Positions 25,183 through 33,609 of a stretch of 64,000 nt of DNA are shown here, in pieces (position 1 is the first letter of the stretch; every line of letters starts with the position of its first letter). The notes beneath the pieces were generated by a model, which saw only the letters and a list, made by a program, of their open reading frames with translations, ran no database searches and was not told the origin of the DNA. The stretch is from Mycobacterium sp. DL440 (GTDB taxonomy: Bacteria; Actinomycetota; Actinomycetes; Mycobacteriales; Mycobacteriaceae): assembly GCF_011745145.1 (NCBI RefSeq), contig NZ_CP050191.1:3328084-3392083 (forward strand), read 5' to 3'. Position numbers and translations under genes: made by a program.

Positions 25183-26142
25183 CTACTCAGGTTTGGCCCG
25201 GTTCTTCTTACTCAACCGGAAATCGGGTGGGAACTTGCTGTCGTTGTCATTCACGGCGGCCGACAGTCCGGAATCGATCGAGTCGAACATGTCCAGGTCG
25301 TCATCGCTGTCGTTGGCGACCCCGTTGCCCATCGACTCGAAGAACGCGGACAGCAGGCTGCCCATGTACTCACCCTGCTGCTGTTTGAAGATCTCGAAGA
25401 ACATCTTCTGCTGAAAGACGGTGTCCACGGGTCGGTTCCGGGTACACGCCAGCGCGTACTTCTGCACTTCAGCTTCCAGTTGGTCGCGGGGCACCACCTT
25501 GTTCAGGAAATTGCAGTCATACATCTCGGAGGCGGTGAACGGCCGGCCGGTGAAGACCATCTCCTGGAACTTGCGCAGCCCCATCATCTGGACCCACGTC
25601 CACATGCGTGGCCCCCAGCCGTGGTACCGGAACGACGGGTGCCCGAACAAGGCATCGTCGGACGAGATCACCAGATCCGCATCGGCGCACTGATAGAAGT
25701 GCCAGCCGTAGCAGTAACCCTTGGCCTCGACGATGCTGATCTTCTTGAAGTCCTGCAGGGCGCGGTTCCCGGCCTGGGAGTTGGCATACCAGGAGCTGAT
25801 GGTGGCCCCGTTGCGGAAAGTACCCTTCGGAGGGTAGGTCACCTCCCCCACGCCGTCGTCCTCGAGCCGCAACTCCGCCAGCCGCACCGCCGGGTTGTCG
25901 TTGCCTTCCATGAACTCCGGCAGATCCGCCCCGCTGCCCAGGTTGTCCCCGACTCCGCGGATGATCACCACCTTGACGTCGTTGTCGGCGTTGGCTGCCC
26001 GCAACACGTCGGCGTAGCGCAGCCGGGCCATCGACGTCGGTGCGTTGAGGAACTCCGGCCGGTTGAACGTGATGGTGGCGATCTTGGTCTTGGGGTCCTT
26101 CTCGTAGAGAATGATCTCCTCCGGACTGGGCCGCTCAGGCAT
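25183..26142 (-). CDS. Long-form crotonase (enoyl-CoA hydratase-like)
   Basis: Crotonase-fold protein of 319 residues, longer than the usual 260. The core is seen in IATITFNRPEFLNAP, IIRGVGDNLGSGADLPEF and the helix KGYCYGWHFYQCADADLVI. The positions where hydratases carry their two glutamates read FGHPSFRYHGWGP, so ordinary hydration is doubtful and another crotonase reaction (C-C hydrolysis, isomerisation) is possible. The tail is rich in Asp and Ser (NDSDDDLDMFDS). The ATG at 26142 has GAGG upstream and overlaps the preceding M24 gene by eight bases. It is in the operon 31812-22687. Confidence 0.85.
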   Translation of the reverse strand: MPERPSPEEIILYEKDPKTKIATITFNRPEFLNAPTSMARLRYADVLRAANADNDVKVVIIRGVGDNLGSGADLPEFMEGNDNPAVRLAELRLEDDGVGEVTYPPKGTFRNGATISSWYANSQAGNRALQDFKKISIVEAKGYCYGWHFYQCADADLVISSDDALFGHPSFRYHGWGPRMWTWVQMMGLRKFQEMVFTGRPFTASEMYDCNFLNKVVPRDQLEAEVQKYALACTRNRPVDTVFQQKMFFEIFKQQQGEYMGSLLSAFFESMGNGVANDSDDDLDMFDSIDSGLSAAVNDNDSKFPPDFRLSKKNRAKPE

Positions 26143-27268
26143 GTGTCGCCTCACTGTCTGACGGGGCGTGGGTCAGCACCTCGGGGCCGTCGGCACCGAC
26201 CACGACGGCATCGCGGGTGAACACCGCGCCGACACCGTGCTCCCACACGTAGCCAGTCACGGCGAGGACCATGCCCTCCTCGAGGATGTCGGCCTCGGCG
26301 GTCGCCCGCAGGCTCGGGGACACCACCGGCGGGTCGAATCCCAACCCGAGCCCGTGCGCCACCGGCATCGCCGGTACCGGTTCGCCGGCCTGGTCGTACG
26401 CATCGAGCAACGCACTGGTCGGCTTACCGGCGCGGCAGGCGTCACGCAGCCTGTCCCACAGGTCATCCCGTCGCCGGTACAGCGATCGAACCGCATCCGT
26501 CGATTCCCCTACGTAAACCGTGCGCGCGACCTCCGCGACGTAGCCGTCTGCGAGCACACCCGCAGACAGGGCCACCAGGTCGCCCTCGCTCACTCGACCG
26601 TCGCCTTCGGCACGACGCCACGGATGGTCCTTCGAGGTGACCCATGCGGCGTCCTGCGTGGCTGGGGTGCTCACCCCGCCGGCGGCTTCGGCCTCCAATA
26701 TCGCACCGGCAAGGCTCTTCTCGGTGGTTCCCGGAACCAGCTCGGCTACGCCTTTGGCCAGGCCCTCTTCGGCGACCACCAACGCACGGCGCAGTGCCGA
26801 GATCTCCTCACGCGTCTTGACGCGACGCGCAGCCCGCATCGCCTGCTCACCGTCGACCAGCTCTGCGTTGGGGAAGGCCATCGGCAGCAACTTGGCGAAC
26901 GTCGGTGTCAGAGCATCTGTTCCGATGCGCCACGCCGAATCGGAGCCCTTGATGTTGCGGAGCACATCAACCAGAGTCATCGGGTTCCACGCGAAGCCGT
27001 ACAGGTTCTCGTGCGGGATTTCCTCGGGGATGCCCTCGTCCCACGTGCTGTTCAGGTGGATTTCACCCGTCGAGCGGACGAACGTGCAGATCGGCCCGAA
27101 CGGCCTGGTACCCACCACCCACAGCTGTGGGGCGCCGGAGATGTACCGAACGTTGGCCTGTCGGCCGAGTACCAGCGCATCGAGGTCATGGGCCTCCATC
27201 TGTGCGATGGCGCGTTCTCGACGGCTGACGCGCAGCGCCCGGCCATCGGCCTCGATTTCAGTTCCCAC
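26135..27268 (-). CDS. M24-fold (creatinase/aminopeptidase P-like) protein lacking all metal ligands
   Basis: 377-residue protein with the pita-bread fold of the M24 family (N-terminal RERAIAQMEAHDLDALVLG, C-terminal HGLGLGFDPPVVSPSL). Compared with aminopeptidase P, the five metal ligands appear lost. The two aspartates fall at ALSAGVLADGY (Ser) and VAEVART (Glu), the histidine of HGxxH is Leu, and the two glutamates fall in LAVTGYVW and AVFTRDAVVV, neither of which keeps Glu. It is therefore unlikely to be a metallopeptidase; metal-free creatinase-like hydrolysis or a partner role is possible. The GTG at 27268 has GAGGT upstream and overlaps the neighbouring M24 gene, which retains all ligands, by 11 bases. 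Confidence 0.85.
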   Translation of the reverse strand: MGTEIEADGRALRVSRRERAIAQMEAHDLDALVLGRQANVRYISGAPQLWVVGTRPFGPICTFVRSTGEIHLNSTWDEGIPEEIPHENLYGFAWNPMTLVDVLRNIKGSDSAWRIGTDALTPTFAKLLPMAFPNAELVDGEQAMRAARRVKTREEISALRRALVVAEEGLAKGVAELVPGTTEKSLAGAILEAEAAGGVSTPATQDAAWVTSKDHPWRRAEGDGRVSEGDLVALSAGVLADGYVAEVARTVYVGESTDAVRSLYRRRDDLWDRLRDACRAGKPTSALLDAYDQAGEPVPAMPVAHGLGLGFDPPVVSPSLRATAEADILEEGMVLAVTGYVWEHGVGAVFTRDAVVVGADGPEVLTHAPSDSEATHA

Positions 27269-28526
27269 GGGACACCTCATAGGGGTCGTACGGATATGCG
27301 GTCAGCGGCATCCAGCCACCCTCGGTTACCACCACGATCTCCTCGCCGCGATAGCCGCCGGTGCCGTCCTCCCAGACCACCGGCTCGAACACCAGCAACA
27401 TGCCTTCCGGGAAGACGAAGTTGTCGTCCCACTCCTGGCCGAGATCCGTTCCGATCATCGGCATTTCAGCTGCGCTGGTACCGATGCCGTGCCCCAGGTA
27501 GAAGTGTGGCAACCAGGGCTTCTGGCCGCCGCCGGCCGCGGTCGCCGCCCGACCGAGGTCACCACAGGTGGCACCGGCCTTGGTCACCGAGAGCACCGCG
27601 TCGACGATGCGGCTCCACTTGTCGAATTGCTCCTGTTGGGCAGGCGTCGGATCCTGACCGACGATCCACGTACGCCCGTGGTCGGAACAGTAGCCGTGGT
27701 AGGCGATGGACACGTCGGTCCACAGCACATCGCCCCGCTGCAACTCGCGCTCGGTGGTCAGCAGGGGCAATGCGAGGTCGCCGGTGGTGGTCCAGCGGCC
27801 CTCCGCCTTCGACGCGGGCATGACCTGCCAGATCGAGTCGAACATGTTGGTGGTGGCACCCAGTTCGAAAGTGCGGCGCACGAATTCGGCGGACAGATCG
27901 ATCTGGCGCACACCGGGAGCCAATGACTTGTGAATCTCGGCGACGGCTTGTTCGGTGATCTGACAAGCCCGGCGGACACAGGCGATCTGGTCAATGGTCT
28001 TGACGAGTTTCGCCGCACCGATCACCGGGGCGGCATCGACCGGTGCGCTGGGGAACAGTGCGCTGCCGGCCAGCCGCATCGCCCCGGTCAACTCGTCGGT
28101 CGCGATCGTCGCACCAGCGGCCACCAACCTGGCCAGAACCTTCGCGAATTCCGCTACGCCCTCGTCGAATTCGAGATAGACCGGACCGTGCAGGTGGTCA
28201 TCGGGCAGTTCTGTTTCCATGGCCACGCCCTCACGGAACGGCAGGAACAGGTGCGGGTGTTCGTCGTCGGCCAGCACGACCGCGATCGGCCGCTCGACGT
28301 GCGACAGTCCCGCGTCGGCCAGCGGCCAGGCGATGCCGGTGGCGTACATGACGTTGCTGTTGCCGAGCAGTACGAGCGCGTCGACACCCTGGTCGGCCAT
28401 TGCGGCGTGCAGACGCACGCCGACCTCGCGACGCATCCGGGCGAGGTCAGGCTCCTCGGGTATGTCGAGCGGGGTGAAGCCGGTCCGGGCGATCTGCGTG
28501 ACACCCGAATGAGTCGAAGTGGTCAT
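27258..28526 (-). CDS. M24-family metallohydrolase (aminopeptidase P/creatinase-like)
   Basis: M24-fold protein of 422 residues. The catalytic domain keeps the metal-binding residues expected in the family: aspartates in LWTDVSIAYHGYCSDHGRTW, histidine in FYLGHGIGTSA, and glutamates in LVFEPVVW and YRGEEIVVV. It may therefore be an active dinuclear metal hydrolase. Family reactions include Xaa-Pro peptide and C-N bond cleavage; in a catabolic operon an amide or amidine-type pathway intermediate is more plausible than a peptide, but this is inference. It overlaps the upstream amidohydrolase by four bases and the ligand-less M24 gene downstream by 11. The two proteins may form a heteromer. Confidence 0.88.
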   Translation of the reverse strand: MTTSTHSGVTQIARTGFTPLDIPEEPDLARMRREVGVRLHAAMADQGVDALVLLGNSNVMYATGIAWPLADAGLSHVERPIAVVLADDEHPHLFLPFREGVAMETELPDDHLHGPVYLEFDEGVAEFAKVLARLVAAGATIATDELTGAMRLAGSALFPSAPVDAAPVIGAAKLVKTIDQIACVRRACQITEQAVAEIHKSLAPGVRQIDLSAEFVRRTFELGATTNMFDSIWQVMPASKAEGRWTTTGDLALPLLTTERELQRGDVLWTDVSIAYHGYCSDHGRTWIVGQDPTPAQQEQFDKWSRIVDAVLSVTKAGATCGDLGRAATAAGGGQKPWLPHFYLGHGIGTSAAEMPMIGTDLGQEWDDNFVFPEGMLLVFEPVVWEDGTGGYRGEEIVVVTEGGWMPLTAYPYDPYEVSRGN

Positions 28527-29692
28527 CGCAGCCCCAGGAACTTCTGGATGTTGGTGGACACGATCTTGACGGCGTTCTCCGGGCCGACCGCGTCCACCAC
28601 CGTGGCCAGGGACTTTTCCGAGTAGCCGAAGGTGGATTCATTGTGCGGATAGTCGCTGGACCACATCACGTTGTCGACGCCGATCTCATCGATGAGCCGC
28701 AGGCCGAGCGGATCGACCATGAACGAGGCGGCCATGTGCTGGTCCCAATAGTGCCGGACCGGGTGCTGCAGTTCGTGGTTGAACATGTGCCGGTAGGAGG
28801 CCAGCATGTGCTCGGCGTCCTGTAACGCCGTCGGCACCCAGGCGATTCCACCTTCGAACCAGCCGATCTTGAGGCTCGGATGCCGATCCAGGATTCCGGA
28901 GAATACGTACTTGGCGAACTGCTCACGGAAGGAGTCGACGTTGACCATCATGCCGACCACGACGCTGTTGTTCTGGCACGGGGTCTTGGGCGGGGTCTCT
29001 CCGATGTGGTGGCTGACCGGCAGGCCGGCGGCCTCGATCTCGTCCCAGACCGCGTCCATCTCGGTGCTGCCGTAGTCGTAGATGTTGCCCTCGTCGTCCT
29101 TGCCCGGGTTCAGCGGCAACAGGAACGTCTTGAGTCCCAGCGATTTCAGCTGCTCGAGGGTACTGCGGGTGCCGGCCGGATCCCACCAGTTGATCAACCC
29201 GACCCCGTAGAAATGGCCATTGCTGTTGTCCTGAAGTTCGGCCATCACCTCGTTGTAGATGCGGAACACCCGCTCACGAATCCCCTTGTCCGGGTAGTGA
29301 AACAGAGCGAGCACGGCGTTGGGGAAGGCGAGCTCCCTGTCGATACCGTCTTCTTTGAGCTCGCGGATGCGGGCCGCGATGTTGTTGGACGCCGCACCGG
29401 CCAGATCGTCGTACTGCATGAGCACCCGACCGAAATCGCCGCCCGTCCAGGCTTTGCCCTTCATCCCGACCATGTAGGCGCCGTCCTCGTACCAGATGCG
29501 AGGGGCGGCACCTTTGAGGTCGTCGGGGAAACGCTCGTAGAAGATGTCGTCGGCCACCGAGATGTGATTGTCGGCCGAGAAGATCGTGGTGCCTCGTGGA
29601 AGGTTGGCAAGTCCGTCCGCTGAGGCGTGGCCGCGGCGATTCTTCGGTGCACCAAAACCTTCCGGCGGATAGAGGGTCGTCGAAGCAGTCAT
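28523..29692 (-). CDS. Amidohydrolase-2 family metal-dependent hydrolase
   Basis: TIM-barrel protein of 389 residues in the amidohydrolase-2 (ACMSD-like) family. The N-terminal motif is FSADNHISVADD, a DxH variant of the metal site. The middle holds LPVSHHIGETPP, and the C-terminal strand is MWSSDYPHNES with the conserved aspartate. The reaction may be hydrolysis, hydration or decarboxylation of a pathway acid. It lies between the P450 and the M24 pair in the operon starting at 31812, 27 bases after the P450 and overlapping the M24 gene by four. It belongs to the same family as the protein at 9718-11013 but is clearly diverged. Confidence 0.88.
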   Translation of the reverse strand: MTASTTLYPPEGFGAPKNRRGHASADGLANLPRGTTIFSADNHISVADDIFYERFPDDLKGAAPRIWYEDGAYMVGMKGKAWTGGDFGRVLMQYDDLAGAASNNIAARIRELKEDGIDRELAFPNAVLALFHYPDKGIRERVFRIYNEVMAELQDNSNGHFYGVGLINWWDPAGTRSTLEQLKSLGLKTFLLPLNPGKDDEGNIYDYGSTEMDAVWDEIEAAGLPVSHHIGETPPKTPCQNNSVVVGMMVNVDSFREQFAKYVFSGILDRHPSLKIGWFEGGIAWVPTALQDAEHMLASYRHMFNHELQHPVRHYWDQHMAASFMVDPLGLRLIDEIGVDNVMWSSDYPHNESTFGYSEKSLATVVDAVGPENAVKIVSTNIQKFLGLR

Positions 29693-29719
29693 GGGTGGTA
29701 CTCCAATCAGGGCTGTCGG

Positions 29720-30949
29720 TTACCAGGTCACGGGAAGTTCGTAGACGCCGTAGGCGAGGCGGTCGTGCTTGAACGGCACCTCATCGAACGGGATGCCCAG
29801 CTGCATCGTCGGAATGCGGCGCAGCAAGGTGTGGAAGACGATCTGCAGTTCGGCGCGCGCCAACTGCTGTCCGACGCACTGGTGGCGGCCGTAGCCGAAG
29901 CCCAATTGCTGTCCGGCATCCCGGCTGAGGTCCAGCTTGTCGGGCTCCGGATAGGCCTTTGCATCCCAGTTGGCCGGGGCCAGGTCGATGATGACGCCGT
30001 CACCGGCCTTGATGGTCTCACCGCTGATCTCGATGTCCTCGGTGGCGATGCGGCGCTGGCCGTTCTGGATGATCGACAGGTAGCGCATCAACTCTTCGCA
30101 CGCGTTGGCGATGACCTTCGGATCCTCGGTGTTGCGCAGGAAGTCGGCCTGCTCAGGATTCTCCAGTAGCGCCAGGATGCCGATGCCGATGACGTTCGCC
30201 GTCGTCTCGTGTCCGGCGATCAGCAGACCGGTGCCGAGCTGGGCGGCTTCCTTGACGCTGATCTCGCCGGCGGTCACCCGCTCGGCCAGATCCGACACCG
30301 CATCCTCGGCAGGATCGGCCTGCTTCTTCTCGATCAAGTCGATCAGATACTGGTGCAGGCTCATCGCGCCCTTCTGCATGGCGTCCGCGGCAGCGTAGCG
30401 GGCCAGGCCGGCATTGGCGTGCTCCTGGAAGAACTCGTGGTCTTCGTAAGGAACACCGAGCATCTCGCTGATCACCACGGTGGGTACCGGCAGTGCGAGT
30501 TCGGCGACCATGTCGGCCGGCTTCGGACCGGCCAGAATCTTGTCGATGCACTCGTCGGTGACCTTCTGGATGGCTGACCGCAGGCCCTCGACACGCTTGA
30601 ACGTGAAGGGCCTGGACAGCATCCGGCGGAACCGGGTGTGCTCCTCGGCATCGGAGGTGAACACCGAGCGCGGCCGCTTGTCGACGGTGGAGAGCATGTG
30701 CTCGTTCCAGTGCGGGAAACCCGAGATCCGGTCGTCGACGCTGATTCGGGAGTCGGAGAACAGCGCGCGGGCCTCTTCGTGGCCGGTGATCAGCCAGGGC
30801 GTACTGCCATTCCAGATCTTCACGCGGAACAGGCCTTTGGGGCTTCCCAACATGGGCGGCGGCGGCGCGAACGGGCACCGCACGTCGCGTTCCATCGGGT
30901 AGTCGGGGATGTCGGTGGTGGTCACGGAGTCGGCAAGGGCTTCAGACAT
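29720..30949 (-). CDS. Cytochrome P450 with adjacent 3Fe-4S ferredoxin
   Basis: 409-residue class I P450, resembling the CYP105-like group. Motifs are the I-helix LLIAGHETTANVIG, the ExxR in CEELMRYLS, and the haem loop FGYGRHQCVGQQLARAEL with the cysteine ligand. The N-terminal region CPFAPPPPMLG is typical of these proteins. The ferredoxin gene ends six bases upstream, so the redox partner is made with it. The operon is headed by a TetR gene. It is unlike the two paralogous P450s at the window ends. Hydroxylation of the operon's substrate is inferred; substrate identity is open. Confidence 0.94.
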   Translation of the reverse strand: MSEALADSVTTTDIPDYPMERDVRCPFAPPPPMLGSPKGLFRVKIWNGSTPWLITGHEEARALFSDSRISVDDRISGFPHWNEHMLSTVDKRPRSVFTSDAEEHTRFRRMLSRPFTFKRVEGLRSAIQKVTDECIDKILAGPKPADMVAELALPVPTVVISEMLGVPYEDHEFFQEHANAGLARYAAADAMQKGAMSLHQYLIDLIEKKQADPAEDAVSDLAERVTAGEISVKEAAQLGTGLLIAGHETTANVIGIGILALLENPEQADFLRNTEDPKVIANACEELMRYLSIIQNGQRRIATEDIEISGETIKAGDGVIIDLAPANWDAKAYPEPDKLDLSRDAGQQLGFGYGRHQCVGQQLARAELQIVFHTLLRRIPTMQLGIPFDEVPFKHDRLAYGVYELPVTW

Positions 30950-30955
30950 TCGGTG

Positions 30956-31150
30956 TCATTCCTCGATCTCGATGGCTAGGGCTGGGCAGGCCGCTGCGGC
31001 GCGGCGGGCATTGTCGGTTTGGTCCGGGTCGGGGGCAGGATCGAGTAGGACCACGACGCCGTCGTCGTCGCGCTGGTCGAATACCTCGCCGGCGTTCAGT
31101 ACGCACTGCCCCGACGAGACGCACTTGTCCTGGTCGACAGTGACTTTCAT
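30956..31150 (-). CDS. 3Fe-4S ferredoxin
   Basis: Small 64-residue ferredoxin with three cluster cysteines: Cys10, Cys16 and Cys55 (CVSSGQC, then AAACPALA). This is the pattern of single [3Fe-4S] ferredoxins that donate electrons to actinobacterial P450s. It starts within the stop codon of the TetR gene (ATGA overlap) and ends six bases before the P450, so it is the obvious donor for that enzyme. It needs a ferredoxin reductase encoded elsewhere, since none is seen in the window. Confidence 0.93.
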   Translation of the reverse strand: MKVTVDQDKCVSSGQCVLNAGEVFDQRDDDGVVVLLDPAPDPDQTDNARRAAAACPALAIEIEE

Positions 31151-31812
31151 ATGAGGTCGCTTTCTTGAGTAACCGGCGCCATCCAGAGGCCGACGATTGC
31201 GTCGATCAGTCCCGATGCCGCGCCCTGCCAGGACGCCCGCGGCACGTTGCCGCCCTGCGCCATCGCACGTTCACGATCGGCGGCACTGTGCATCAACAGG
31301 TTGCGCGCCATGATGTTTCTTTCCGCCCGGATCTCGTCGGGCAGGTCGGGTAGGCAGTTGTTCATGCCGTCGATGACCTGGACCAGGGACGGCGAACTCA
31401 GGGCGTCGCGGACCACGATGTTGTGGTAGGCAGGATCGGTCATGACCTGGGCGGCGAACCTGGCGTACCAGGTCGGGTTCCCCAGCGCCGCAAGGTGATC
31501 GGTGAGCGGCTGCACCAGGCAGGCGACCCAGTCCCGTAGTCCCGACGCGTCACCGGTGTCGGCGATCATCTGCTCACGCAGGTCTTCGATCGGGCCGCGG
31601 TGCTTGTGCTCGATCGCGCGGACCAGGTCGGTCTTGGTGCCGAAGTGGTAGCCGACCGCGGCGTTGTTGCCCTGCCCGGCAGCCTCGCTCACCTGCCGGT
31701 TGGACACCGCGAACACACCATGCTCGGCGTACAGCCGCTCGGCCGCCTTGAGGATCGCCTCCTGGGTGCTGCTGGCTCGGTCGGCGCGAGCGGTCCGATT
31801 GGCTGCTGTCAC
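31147..31812 (-). CDS. TetR-family regulator of the P450 operon
   Basis: TetR-type repressor of about 221 residues. The DNA-binding domain includes VSNRQVSEAAGQGNNAAVGY followed by HFGTKTDLVRAI. The long C-terminal domain contains NPTWYARFAAQVMTDPAYHN. I use the GTG at 31812; no clear Shine-Dalgarno sequence precedes it, so a leaderless transcript is possible, and a TTG at 31824 is an alternative. It is the first gene of the operon running to 22687 and overlaps the ferredoxin by four bases. An inverted repeat at 31841-31858 is suitably placed for autoregulation. That repeat differs from GAGAA-N5-TTCTC, so this operon appears to have its own switch. Confidence 0.87.
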   Translation of the reverse strand: MTAANRTARADRASSTQEAILKAAERLYAEHGVFAVSNRQVSEAAGQGNNAAVGYHFGTKTDLVRAIEHKHRGPIEDLREQMIADTGDASGLRDWVACLVQPLTDHLAALGNPTWYARFAAQVMTDPAYHNIVVRDALSSPSLVQVIDGMNNCLPDLPDEIRAERNIMARNLLMHSAADRERAMAQGGNVPRASWQGAASGLIDAIVGLWMAPVTQESDLI

Positions 31813-31840
31813 CGTTACAGTCAACGCCCTCGCTGTAATT

Positions 31841-31858
31841 AAGTCAAGCAGTTGATTT
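31841..31858. promoter_or_regulatory. Inverted repeat, candidate operator of the TetR-P450 operon
   Basis: AAGTCAA and TTGATTT form 7-base arms (one mismatch) around GCAG, about 30 bases before the TetR start at 31812. Autoregulation by that TetR is the simplest reading. The surrounding 154-base gap also holds the 3' end of the upstream ten-gene operon; I saw no convincing terminator there. Confidence 0.45.
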
Positions 31859-31966
31859 AAATCTGTCCGCGGCCGGTCGACACCTGCCCGCCGGCTCGCC
31901 GAAACCACGCTTTTTGGCTGGGTAACCGGGTTTTTCGGCCAGAAAACCTAGTGTCGGCGCCGGAGC

Positions 31967-32776
31967 TTACGGCTTGGGCTTGCGGACGATGACCTTGCCC
32001 GCGACGGTGCCCCCGTCGATCGGCAGCACGGTACCCGTCACGTACCGCGCCCGGTCGGTGGCGAAGTAGAGCGCCGCCTCGGCCACGTCCTCGACCGTTC
32101 CCTCCCGCTTGAGCGGGCGGTCGTTGCGCATCTGGGCGCGGATCCCGGCTTCGAACTCTTCGATGCGCTCACGCTCATCGGGGGAGGCCGACTTGGCCAC
32201 GATCGCCGTACGGATATTTCCCGGCGCGATGGCGTTGACCCGGATCTCGTGATGGGCCAATTCGATTGCCGCGGACTTGGTGAACTGGATGACCGCGGCC
32301 TTCGACGCGCGATACGTCATCACACCGCCGCCGGCCTGGATCCCGCCGATCGAGGTCAGGTTGAGGATCGATCCGCCGCCGTGCTCGGACATGTACCGCG
32401 CAGCATCGCGGGTGCCGGCCATCGCTGCACGGACATTGACCCGCATTACGGTGTCGAAATCGGCGAGATCGTCGTCGAGGAAGCGACGGTGCATCCGGCC
32501 CGAGACCCCGGCGTTGTTGACCATGACGTCCAGGCCACCGAACGTTTCCACCGCGCCCGACACCAGACGGCCGACCTGCTCGACTTCGCCGACATCGGTG
32601 AACAGGAACCGGGCGTTCTCGCCGAGCTCGTCGGCCAGTGCCTTGCCCCGATCCTCGTCGATGTCACCGATCATCACCTGGGCGCCCTCGGCCGCGAATC
32701 GGCGCACCAGACCTTCGCCGAGACCCGAGGCCCCGCCGGTGACCACTGTGACTTTTCCGGCCAGCTCGTTACTCAT
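31967..32776 (-). CDS. Short-chain dehydrogenase/reductase
   Basis: Classical SDR of 269 residues. The cofactor motif is VTGGASGLGEGLVRRFA, the NNAG block is present, and the catalytic residues lie in NLTSIGG (Ser) and MTYRASKAA (Tyr/Lys). The tail VTGTVLPIDGGTVAGKVIVR is normal. It starts four bases inside the preceding hydrolase gene and is the last gene of the ten-gene minus-strand operon beginning at 42622. Oxidation of a hydroxyl formed by the P450 or monooxygenase steps, or a 3-hydroxyacyl-CoA, is possible. No specific substrate can be named. Confidence 0.91.
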   Translation of the reverse strand: MSNELAGKVTVVTGGASGLGEGLVRRFAAEGAQVMIGDIDEDRGKALADELGENARFLFTDVGEVEQVGRLVSGAVETFGGLDVMVNNAGVSGRMHRRFLDDDLADFDTVMRVNVRAAMAGTRDAARYMSEHGGGSILNLTSIGGIQAGGGVMTYRASKAAVIQFTKSAAIELAHHEIRVNAIAPGNIRTAIVAKSASPDERERIEEFEAGIRAQMRNDRPLKREGTVEDVAEAALYFATDRARYVTGTVLPIDGGTVAGKVIVRKPKP

Positions 32777-33609
32777 TGCACCTCTTTCAGGAATTCCAGC
32801 AGCACCGCGGTGAGCGCGGCGGGCTGTTCGATCTGCGGGCAGTGGCCCGCTCCGTCGATCACTGCGCTCCGGGCGCCCGCGATCTGGCCGGCGATTTCGG
32901 CGGCCCATCCGGACGGCAGCAGCTTGTCACGATCCCCCTCGATGATCATGGTCGGCACACCGATGCGGTCATATGCCCGTTGCGACGACGGCAACGCCGG
33001 CGCTTCCAGGCCGGGCCGCCGAAACCGGGCCGCGGCCAAGGTTTCCCAGGCCCCCGGCGCGATGCTCGACGCGTACCGCCGCTGCACATAAGCCCCATCG
33101 GCCGGATAGGCCGGATCGGCGAACAGTGCGGTGACGATGCGTCGCATCCCGTCCAGCGTGGCGTCATAGTCGTACAACGCCGCCGAATGCTCGTTGCGCT
33201 GGATCTCCCCTCCCCCGCAGATCGCGACCAGCGACAGCATGGGGAGCCGGGGCGCATCCGAGGTCGCGTCGACCAGCAGATTGATCGCGCCCATCGAGTT
33301 CCCGACGAAATGCGCTGAGGCGACCCCGAGTTCGGCGCAGAACCGGGCAATGTGCCGGATCCGCATGCCCCGGCCGTCGTTGAAGTCGATGACCTTGGCG
33401 CTGCCACCGAATCCGAGCATGTCCGGGGCGAGTACCCGGTAGTGCCCGGCGAGCGTGTCGATGGCCCGCTCCCAACTCAGTTCGGCACTGACACCGAACT
33501 CACCACCGTGCAGCAGGACGACGGGGTCACCTACACCTGCCTCGAGGTAGCTGGTGGTCAGGCCGTCGACGTCGATGGTCTTGCGGGCGAACGCGTGCTG
33601 AGCCGTCAT
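32773..33609 (-). CDS. Alpha/beta-fold hydrolase (meta-cleavage hydrolase-like)
   Basis: Alpha/beta hydrolase of 278 residues. The nucleophile lies in FVGNSMGAINLL, close to the GNSMGG motif of C-C bond hydrolases of the MhpC/BphD type. The acid is in IEGDRDKLLP and the histidine in GAGHCPQIEQP. The oxyanion region VVLLHGGEFG is also present. The start at 33609 overlaps the FMN reductase stop by four bases; the longer in-frame extension to 33843 lies inside that gene and is rejected. With an MhpB-type dioxygenase in the same operon, this and the hydrolase at 41711 are the two candidates to split the meta-cleavage product. Confidence 0.88.
   Translation of the reverse strand: MTAQHAFARKTIDVDGLTTSYLEAGVGDPVVLLHGGEFGVSAELSWERAIDTLAGHYRVLAPDMLGFGGSAKVIDFNDGRGMRIRHIARFCAELGVASAHFVGNSMGAINLLVDATSDAPRLPMLSLVAICGGGEIQRNEHSAALYDYDATLDGMRRIVTALFADPAYPADGAYVQRRYASSIAPGAWETLAAARFRRPGLEAPALPSSQRAYDRIGVPTMIIEGDRDKLLPSGWAAEIAGQIAGARSAVIDGAGHCPQIEQPAALTAVLLEFLKEVQ

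Noticed and set aside
26168..27823. Open frame of 551 codons on the plus strand
   Set aside because: Antisense to both M24-fold genes, no recognisable motif, and a shadow of GC-rich third positions.
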